Source: Achromobacter sp.
GTDB taxonomy: Bacteria > Pseudomonadota > Gammaproteobacteria > Burkholderiales > Burkholderiaceae_B
DNA length: 5,732 bases
Reading direction: 5' to 3'
NCBI GenBank assembly: GCA_003454835.1
Contig: DMTA01000343.1
Span: 529 to 6,260, forward strand
Part shown: positions 1 to 5,732 of the stretch, in pieces
Layout of the letters: every line of letters begins with the position of its first letter
Position numbering within the stretch: position 1 is the first letter of the stretch
Notes under the pieces: model-generated
Seen by the model: the letters and a program-made list of their open reading frames with translations, nothing else
The model's database searches: none
Told to the model about the DNA's origin: nothing
Position numbers and translations under genes: made by a program

Positions 1-1360
<1,360 letters not shown>

Positions 1361-1364
1361 GCGA

Positions 1365-1393
1365 TTGGAAGGTGTCTCGGTTGGAAGGTATCT
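1365..1393 (+). repeat. Short tandem direct repeat downstream of gcvP
   Basis: TTGGAAGGTGTCT at 1365-1377 is followed by TTGGAAGGTATCT at 1381-1393, differing at one position of 13, with a 16-base period. The second copy runs into the left arm of the palindromic element at 1385-1453. The first copy carries only the GGTGTC half of that element's core. It may be a partial duplication or a decayed unit of the same repeat family. Confidence 0.6.
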
Positions 1394-1453
1394 GACACCC
1401 TAGGGAGATGTGCTTCAGCCTGTCGCAGCGTCTCCATGGGTGTCAGCCACCTT
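1385..1453. repeat. REP-like imperfect inverted repeat (GGTGTC/GACACC core)
   Basis: The arms at 1385-1400 and 1438-1453 are reverse complements at 14 of 16 positions. Pairing continues inward between 1404-1411 and 1428-1435 (eight pairs, two of them G-T), leaving a loop near 1412-1427. Each arm also contains a 13-base near-palindrome, GGTATCTGACACC at 1387-1399 and GGTGTCAGCCACC at 1439-1451, each one mismatch from the form GGTGTC-N-GACACC. There is no T-run after it, so it is not the terminator itself, which follows 12 bases later. The arrangement of two inverted palindromic units between convergent genes resembles REP/BIME elements. Assignment to that class is inference. Confidence 0.6.
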
Positions 1454-1462
1454 GGCAGCAAC

Positions 1463-1498
1463 AAAAAAAGCCCCCGACCTTCGCAGGCGGGGGCTTTT
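1463..1498. terminator. Bidirectional rho-independent terminator between gcvP and the YdgA-like gene
   Basis: Perfect 11-bp stem: AAAAGCCCCCG at 1466-1476 pairs with CGGGGGCTTTT at 1488-1498. It extends by CCT/AGG past a bulged A at 1477, closing on the loop TCGC at 1481-1484. On the minus strand the stem is followed by seven T residues (complement of the A-run 1463-1469), a strong terminator about 40 bases after the stop of the minus-strand gene. On the plus strand the T-run is TTTT then GCTT, a weaker but usable end for gcvP, whose stop is about 100 bases away. Confidence 0.92.
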
Positions 1499-1537
1499 GC
1501 TTGGGGCCAGGCCTTGGATCAAGGCCGGTCGTTCAGC

Positions 1538-3493
1538 TTATTTGGCGGGCGCCTTCGCCGCGGCGCCGAAGTCTTCGGCGATGCTGATGAAGGTGTTGAG
1601 CAGGATCTGCATGTTGTCCTTGCCCAGGCCGCCTTCGGCGTTCATGTCCATCTGCAGCACGGCCTGGTTCTTGTCATCCAGGTAGGCGCGGCTCCAGCGG
1701 TATTCCTGGTTCCAGGCATTGATGGCCTTGAGCGTCATCGGCTTCTTGGTGGCGTACGTGGCGGTCGCGACCAGGTCCAGGCACTTTTCCGTGAAGTCGT
1801 TGCACAGGAACTCCAGGCGCAGGTCCGTGGCGCCGGTGGTGCCCGGGTTCAGGACCAGCACGGGGCCGTCGGTGCCGTCGCTGCGGGTCACGGTGTAGCC
1901 CATGTCGTCCAGCATGCTGGCGACGTCTTCCAGGTTGAAGTCCTGCATGACGCCCGCGACCGGCGCGGCGGCGGCGGGTTCGGCGTCGGGATCCATGCCG
2001 ATGCCGGACAGCTCGTCGTCATCGTCCATCGCGTCCATGCCGGTGGCGCCCAGCAGGCCGCTGAACAGTTCCTCGGCGGGAATCTTCTGGCCGTTCAGGT
2101 CGCCCATGCCGTCGGCAAAGGTGAACTTGCCGACGATGTTGTCGCCGTCGTTCTTGCCGACGTTCATCATTTCGGCCATGCCGGCCATCTGGCGGATGCT
2201 CTCGTCGGCGTCGGCCGCGGCCTTCTCGGCGGTCAGGCCTTCCTTCTTCATGGCGTACTGCACCATCAGGTCCTGCACCATCGGCTTGGAGATCACCAGC
2301 GAGGCGTCGATCTTCTTGATCGCCTGCACCGCGATTTCCTGCGGGGTCAGATCCTTGGCGTTGGCCGGATTGGCCAGGTCCAGCGTGAAGGTCAGCTTGC
2401 TTTCGCCTTTGGCCGTCTTCCAGCTCAGCGGATCGATGCTGAACGACGGATTGCCCGCCAGCAGCTTGCCGGCGTTGTCCAGCAGGACGTCGAACTGCTC
2501 GTCCTTCAGGCCTTCGTCGCTGGCGCCCAGCATGTACTGCCGCATGAGCTGGTTGTACGTGTCCGAGAGCTGCTTGACGGCCTGGCCGTCCAGCCGGGCC
2601 AGCTTGATCACGGCCTGGCCGTTGCCCAGCACCACGTCGTTCACGGTCAGGTCGCCCGTCTGGTACGCGGCCTGCACGTTGATGGCCTTGTCGTCTTCGG
2701 ACAGCTTCACGCCGTAGCTGAAGTTGTCCAGCCCGACCTTCATGTCGTCGGTGGGACGCAACACGTCCACGCGCTTGATCTTCAGGTCCGAATTGCCCAT
2801 CGAGATGCCGAACTTGCCCATGCGGCTGTCGACGTCCATGGTCAGGCCGGCGATGGTCATCTTGACGGGGTCGTGGCTCTTGCTGCCGTCCACCAACAGC
2901 TTGTCCATCACGCCGTGCGCGGTGACGGCCTGCGTGGCGCGGTCGAAGGTGCCTTCCATCCGCATGCCGCTGAAGTCGAGCGCAGTGCCCTCATGCGTGA
3001 TGACGACCGGCGCGATCGCGGCGCTGGATGTGGCGTTGCCGCTGTAGCTGACGATGGCGTCGCCCATCAGCGGCGAGACGTCCTTGGTCAACTCGAAGAC
3101 GGGCTTGATGTTGTCCGTCTTGGCGATCTCGGTGTGGATGAACGCGAGCTTGGGCGCAATGGCGCCGCGCGACAGGGCGCTCTTGGGGAAGGGGCCGTGC
3201 TCGATGTTCGCGTCGAACTCGATCATGCCGGCGGGCAGGTCGTCCAGCCCCTTGTCGTTCTTGACGAGCGACACGCCATAGCGCGCCTGCGTCGAGAACA
3301 GGCCGCGCTCGTACTTGAGCTGATCGATGCGCAGGCCGAACAGCGGCGTGATCTTGGCGAGCTTTTCGTTGGCCTGCGCGAGGTGGCGCTGCGCGTCTTC
3401 TTCGATGCGCTTGCCGGTGTACCACGTGGCCCCGACCCAGCTTCCCGCTCCCACTATGACCACGCCCAGGGTGATCGCTACGCTCTTTTTCAT
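1538..3493 (-). CDS. YdgA-family (DUF945) envelope protein with a C-terminal YbjN-like domain
   Basis: This 651-residue protein has a short basic N-terminus (MKKS) and one hydrophobic segment at about residues 5-24, consistent with an inner-membrane anchor and periplasmic body. WYTGKRIEE (24-32) and YERGLFSTQARYGV (61-74) are typical of the YdgA/DUF945 family, whose biochemical role is not established. Residues about 75-480 form the long DUF945 body, including a Met/Ala-rich helical stretch around 402-446. Residues 488-513 are an Asp-rich then Ala/Pro-rich linker. Residues about 515-645 look like a YbjN domain: LEDVASMLDDMGY, a Cys564/Cys571 pair in FLCNDFTEKC, INAWNQEYRWSRAYLDD and DMNAEGGLGKDNMQILL. 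The cysteines could form a disulfide in the periplasm (inference). The ATG at 3491-3493 is the only plausible start: codons upstream contain no start before an in-frame TAA. The ribosome site is weak. The DUF945 call is firm; the YbjN call is from memory of the motif and moderately firm. Confidence 0.88.
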   Translation of the reverse strand: MKKSVAITLGVVIVGAGSWVGATWYTGKRIEEDAQRHLAQANEKLAKITPLFGLRIDQLKYERGLFSTQARYGVSLVKNDKGLDDLPAGMIEFDANIEHGPFPKSALSRGAIAPKLAFIHTEIAKTDNIKPVFELTKDVSPLMGDAIVSYSGNATSSAAIAPVVITHEGTALDFSGMRMEGTFDRATQAVTAHGVMDKLLVDGSKSHDPVKMTIAGLTMDVDSRMGKFGISMGNSDLKIKRVDVLRPTDDMKVGLDNFSYGVKLSEDDKAINVQAAYQTGDLTVNDVVLGNGQAVIKLARLDGQAVKQLSDTYNQLMRQYMLGASDEGLKDEQFDVLLDNAGKLLAGNPSFSIDPLSWKTAKGESKLTFTLDLANPANAKDLTPQEIAVQAIKKIDASLVISKPMVQDLMVQYAMKKEGLTAEKAAADADESIRQMAGMAEMMNVGKNDGDNIVGKFTFADGMGDLNGQKIPAEELFSGLLGATGMDAMDDDDELSGIGMDPDAEPAAAAPVAGVMQDFNLEDVASMLDDMGYTVTRSDGTDGPVLVLNPGTTGATDLRLEFLCNDFTEKCLDLVATATYATKKPMTLKAINAWNQEYRWSRAYLDDKNQAVLQMDMNAEGGLGKDNMQILLNTFISIAEDFGAAAKAPAK

Positions 3494-3594
3494 CGTTCTG
3501 CTTATATCGTTGATTGTCGAGTCATATCCGGCAGCGGCTTATGGCGCCACGCCCGTCTGTGCGAGCGGAACCGTCCGGGATACACGTATTCATC

Positions 3595-3621
3595 GGCCTG
3601 TCAGGCCCGCGGCGGAGTATA
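3595..3621 (-). promoter_or_regulatory. Possible promoter and operator-like palindrome for the YdgA-like gene
   Basis: Read on the minus strand, TATACT (complement of 3616-3621) is a good sigma-70 -10 hexamer about 120 bases before the ATG. No convincing -35 box lies at 16-18 bases; TGGACA is present but too close. Just downstream is a perfect 13-base palindrome, GGCCTG-T-CAGGCC at 3595-3607, where transcription would begin. That placement would suit an operator, but no known regulator is recognised. A GC-rich nine-pair hairpin (3628-3636 with 3641-3649) lies immediately upstream. The assignment is tentative. Confidence 0.3.
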
Positions 3622-3674
3622 CCGAGACGCGTGTCCAGCCGGACGCGCGCGCAGTTACCGAAGATTTCAAAATG

Positions 3675-3702
3675 AAAGCCGGCGCTCGAGGCGCCGGCTT
3701 TT
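3675..3702. terminator. Rho-independent terminator downstream of the M81 peptidase gene
   Basis: Perfect 11-bp stem: AAAGCCGGCGC at 3675-3685 pairs with GCGCCGGCTTT at 3691-3701 around the loop TCGAG. It begins about 20 bases beyond the M81 stop codon at 3722-3724. In the minus direction it is followed by CATTTT, so the T-run is interrupted; in the plus direction it ends TTTT. No plus-strand gene precedes it, so its role is most likely to end the amidase-M81 transcript and insulate the YdgA-like gene. Confidence 0.85.
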
Positions 3703-3721
3703 GTCGACAAAACGCCTGGTC

Positions 3722-5197
3722 TCAAAGCGGATCAAGCGGATAGATCGGTCGCCGCACGTGCTTGAACTCGACCTGGCTGTAGTCGGACGTCGTAACGCCT
3801 ACGCCCGTGCATTCGATGATCTCGGTCGCCATGTCCGAGAAGCCCGCGCGCCAGTGGATGCGGCTTTTCAGAACGACATACCGCTTTTGCAGCGGATCGA
3901 TGCCCGCCGACAGCAGGCAGTTGATGTCGAAGGGTTCCTGGTGGCGCGAAACGACCACGATCTCCACGCGGCCCGTGTCGATGACCACTGTCAGGCCAGT
4001 GTCGTTGCGCACGCCGCGATACATCGGGCCGCGGTTCAGGTAGACGCCGTCGAACACCAGCTTGACGCGGCCGGTGACTTCAAGCGGTTCGCTGGGCTGC
4101 TTGATCGCCGGCATGGGCAGCTTGCCGCCCAGCTTGATCGTGATGGTGTTGCCCACCCCCGCAGCGGCGGCTTCCTTCGCGGCCTGCGGGTCGCAGATCG
4201 CGTAGAAGACGACGTTGTCCAGTTCCTGGCGCAGCACTTCGGCCAGGACGGCGGTCGTGTCCATCGTGCCGCCCGAGCCCGTGTTGTCGTAGTGGTCCAG
4301 CAGCACGACCGGGCCTTGTTCGATCGCCTTGGCGCGCGCGATGGTGGGCGCCAGCGGTTCCGAATGAAACACCCAGTCGGCGCGGCCCTGCCAAGCGCGG
4401 TCCAGCAGTTCGTCGCGATGCTGTTCGGCGGCGGCCAGGTTGCCGTCAGTACAGACGACGGCGCTCAGGCCGGCCTCGCGAATGTCCGCATGGGGAAAGC
4501 CCACGAAGACGGACGCCGCCAGCACGCCGCTGGCCTCAAGTTCCTTGCATCGTTCCTGCAGCGGCTTGTTGGGCGCGGCGTGCGTGCCCTGGCACATGAT
4601 GTGCGGCAGCATGGGCTTGTTGGCCCACGTCATCACCGGCTTGATCTCGCCCTTGAGCGTGCGGACGATGACGTTCGCGGCGCGCACGCCCGCATCGCGG
4701 ATGTCCACGTGCGGATAGGTGTGAAAGCCGCTGATCACGGTGGCATTGCGCACGATGTCGTCGTAGATGTTGGCGTGCATGTCCAGCGTCACGGCGACGG
4801 GCGTCTTGGGATCGATCTCGCGCAGGCGGCGCAGCAGGTCGCCCTCGGCGTCTTCCACGCCTTCGGCAACCATTGCGCCGTGCAGGTCCAGCAGGATGGC
4901 GTCGAAGCCCCCGCGCTTGACCTCGTCCAGGATCAGCGTGCACAGGCGTTCATGCGTCTGCGCGCTGGTGGGGCCGCTGGGCCAGGACTCGGCCGCGACC
5001 GGCAGCACGATTTCCGCGCCCTCGCGGCGGGCGACCTCGATGTAGCCGCCCAGGCCGCTGTCGGTGTTTTCGTAAGCCTTGATGGCGCGGTCGCCAGCCA
5101 GGATCTCGGGGCTGCCGCGAAAGAAGCGTTCAAGTGGGGTGGGCACGGGCGAAAACGTGTTCGTCTCGTGCTTGATCATTGCCAGAAGCCAACGCAT
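3722..5197 (-). CDS. M81 family metallopeptidase (MlrC-like)
   Basis: Complete 491-residue member of the M81/MlrC family, zinc peptidases named after microcystinase C, which cleaves linearised microcystin. Most bacterial members have unknown substrates, so toxin degradation should not be assumed. The N-terminal domain (about 1-290) begins MRWLLAMIKHETNTFSP, as expected for the family. It carries LDLHGAM (Asp104, His106), LDMHAN (Asp139, His141) and FHTYPHVD (His159, His163), the likely metal-site segments. The C-terminal MlrC_C-type domain (about 295-480) has DHYDNTGSGGTMDTT (301-315), NRGPMYRG, SRHQEPFD and KSRIHWRAGF. No signal peptide is seen, so it is probably cytoplasmic. The start is supported by the AGGA seven bases upstream of the ATG. 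It follows a partial amidase gene by 29 bases and probably shares its transcript. Family assignment is firm; substrate unknown. Confidence 0.95.
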   Translation of the reverse strand: MRWLLAMIKHETNTFSPVPTPLERFFRGSPEILAGDRAIKAYENTDSGLGGYIEVARREGAEIVLPVAAESWPSGPTSAQTHERLCTLILDEVKRGGFDAILLDLHGAMVAEGVEDAEGDLLRRLREIDPKTPVAVTLDMHANIYDDIVRNATVISGFHTYPHVDIRDAGVRAANVIVRTLKGEIKPVMTWANKPMLPHIMCQGTHAAPNKPLQERCKELEASGVLAASVFVGFPHADIREAGLSAVVCTDGNLAAAEQHRDELLDRAWQGRADWVFHSEPLAPTIARAKAIEQGPVVLLDHYDNTGSGGTMDTTAVLAEVLRQELDNVVFYAICDPQAAKEAAAAGVGNTITIKLGGKLPMPAIKQPSEPLEVTGRVKLVFDGVYLNRGPMYRGVRNDTGLTVVIDTGRVEIVVVSRHQEPFDINCLLSAGIDPLQKRYVVLKSRIHWRAGFSDMATEIIECTGVGVTTSDYSQVEFKHVRRPIYPLDPL

Positions 5198-5204
5198 GGG
5201 GAAA

Positions 5205-5209
5205 TCCTG
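5205..5209 (-). promoter_or_regulatory. Ribosome binding site of the M81 peptidase gene
   Basis: On the minus strand CAGGA ends seven bases before the ATG at 5195-5197, a good Shine-Dalgarno match and spacing. It supports this start and fits the HETNTFSP motif falling at residues 10-17, as usual for the family. Confidence 0.7.
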
Positions 5210-5226
5210 TGGGTTGCCGTGGAAAG

Positions 5227-5732
5227 TCAGTGTGCTGCGGGCGGTTGGGGCCAGGGGCGCTGCGCGGGGCGCATCCGTTCCCAGGCACGCGCCACGCGCA
5301 GCACGCCCAGATCGTCAAAGCGCGCGCCCGCGATCTGCAGGCCGATGGGCAGGCCCGCCTTCGTGTAGCCGCAATTGACCGAGGCCGCGGGCTGCTCGCT
5401 CATGTTGAAGGGCAGCGTGAACCCGATGTGGTGCATCGTGGTGGCGACCTCGTTGGTGGGCGAGGGCCATTCGGCGTTGTAGGCCACCACCGGCGCCACC
5501 GGCGACAGCACGTAGTCGTACGGCGCGCAGGCCGCGACGGTGCGCGCCCGCACGTTCAGCGTTTCGTAGTAGCTGCGGAAGACGTCCTCGCCGCTATGCC
5601 CGCCGCCGCTTTCGGCCCAGGCGCGGATGAACGGCAGAATCTTGGCACGGCGTTCCTCGGACAGCGCGCCCAGGTCGATGGCCGAGCGGGCGCGCCAGAA
5701 GCGGTCCACGCCGTCGAGCATGGCGGGCGTCA
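5227..5732 (-). CDS. Amidase-signature family hydrolase, C-terminal part (5' truncated)
   Basis: The frame stays open from the right edge of the window to the TGA at 5227-5229, giving about 168 residues. The ATG at 5719-5721 is internal because the frame continues beyond it, and the sequence already lies in the C-terminal region of the fold. Recognisable amidase-signature features are YDYVLSPVAPVVA, FNMSEQPAASVNCG and AGLPIGLQIAGARFDD, followed by the usual terminal helix (VLRVARAWER). The Ser-Ser-Lys catalytic triad and glycine/serine-rich core lie upstream, outside the window. Such enzymes hydrolyse amide bonds in diverse small molecules, and GatA-type transamidosome subunits share the fold. 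Nothing here shows gatC or gatB, and the M81 neighbour favours a catabolic amidase (inference). The ending is a short Pro-rich tail (PAQRPWPQPPAAH). Confidence 0.92.
   Translation of the reverse strand, partial: TPAMLDGVDRFWRARSAIDLGALSEERRAKILPFIRAWAESGGGHSGEDVFRSYYETLNVRARTVAACAPYDYVLSPVAPVVAYNAEWPSPTNEVATTMHHIGFTLPFNMSEQPAASVNCGYTKAGLPIGLQIAGARFDDLGVLRVARAWERMRPAQRPWPQPPAAH

Noticed and set aside
1902..2717. A 271-codon plus-strand frame inside the YdgA-like gene
   Set aside because: It is Ser-rich antisense sequence without a family resemblance, and it fully overlaps a well-supported minus-strand gene.
3494..3510. TATAAG close to the ATG of the YdgA-like gene as its -10 box
   Set aside because: It lies only about eight bases from the start codon, would give an almost leaderless mRNA, and has no -35 at proper spacing (TCGACA is only eight bases away).
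3522..3725. Small minus-strand frame of 67 codons in the gap between the M81 and YdgA-like genes
   Set aside because: It runs across the terminator stem at 3675-3701 and the putative promoter, has no convincing ribosome site, and its residues look like translated non-coding DNA.
3722..5197. Naming the M81 gene mlrC and inferring microcystin degradation
   Set aside because: The family is broad, the neighbours are not mlrA, mlrB or mlrD, and the sequence alone does not show substrate.
1436..5368. A 1310-codon open frame on the plus strand spanning the YdgA-like and M81 genes and the gap between them
   Set aside because: It lies codon-for-codon antisense to both minus-strand genes (same register). 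It stays open because those high-GC genes avoid TTA, CTA and TCA codons. Its translation is His/Val/Arg/Gln-rich, typical of antisense reading, and has no recognisable family.

Overview
The window is GC-rich, gap-free chromosomal DNA. GcvP sequence, codon use and the high-GC gene style suggest a betaproteobacterium, most likely Alcaligenaceae (Bordetella/Achromobacter type). That placement rests on recognition from memory, not on a search. I see no phage, insertion sequence, CRISPR array, tRNA or rRNA. No gene-free stretch exceeds 300 bases; the two main gaps are about 177 and 228 bases.

Layout: (1) 1-1360, plus strand: C-terminal half of gcvP, the PLP-dependent glycine decarboxylase of the glycine cleavage system, cut by the left edge. 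(2) 1361-1537: gap between convergent genes, with a REP-like palindromic element built on a GGTGTC/GACACC core, then a strong bidirectional rho-independent terminator. (3) 1538-3493, minus strand: a 651-residue single-pass envelope protein with a YdgA/DUF945-type N-terminal part and, after an acidic Ala/Pro linker, what looks like a YbjN-type C-terminal domain. This apparent fusion is the most interesting item here. (4) 3494-3721: gap with a possible promoter for the YdgA-like gene and a terminator for the gene upstream of it. (5) 3722-5197, minus strand: a complete M81/MlrC-family metallopeptidase. (6) 5227-5732, minus strand: C-terminal part of an amidase-signature hydrolase, cut by the right edge and 29 bases upstream of the M81 gene.

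The amidase and M81 genes probably share one minus-strand transcript ending at the 3675-3701 hairpin. Both families hydrolyse amide bonds, so a small peptide- or amide-scavenging locus is plausible; the substrate is unknown. The YdgA-YbjN gene appears to be its own transcription unit and converges on gcvP, with one terminator serving both. No clearly new multi-gene system is visible.
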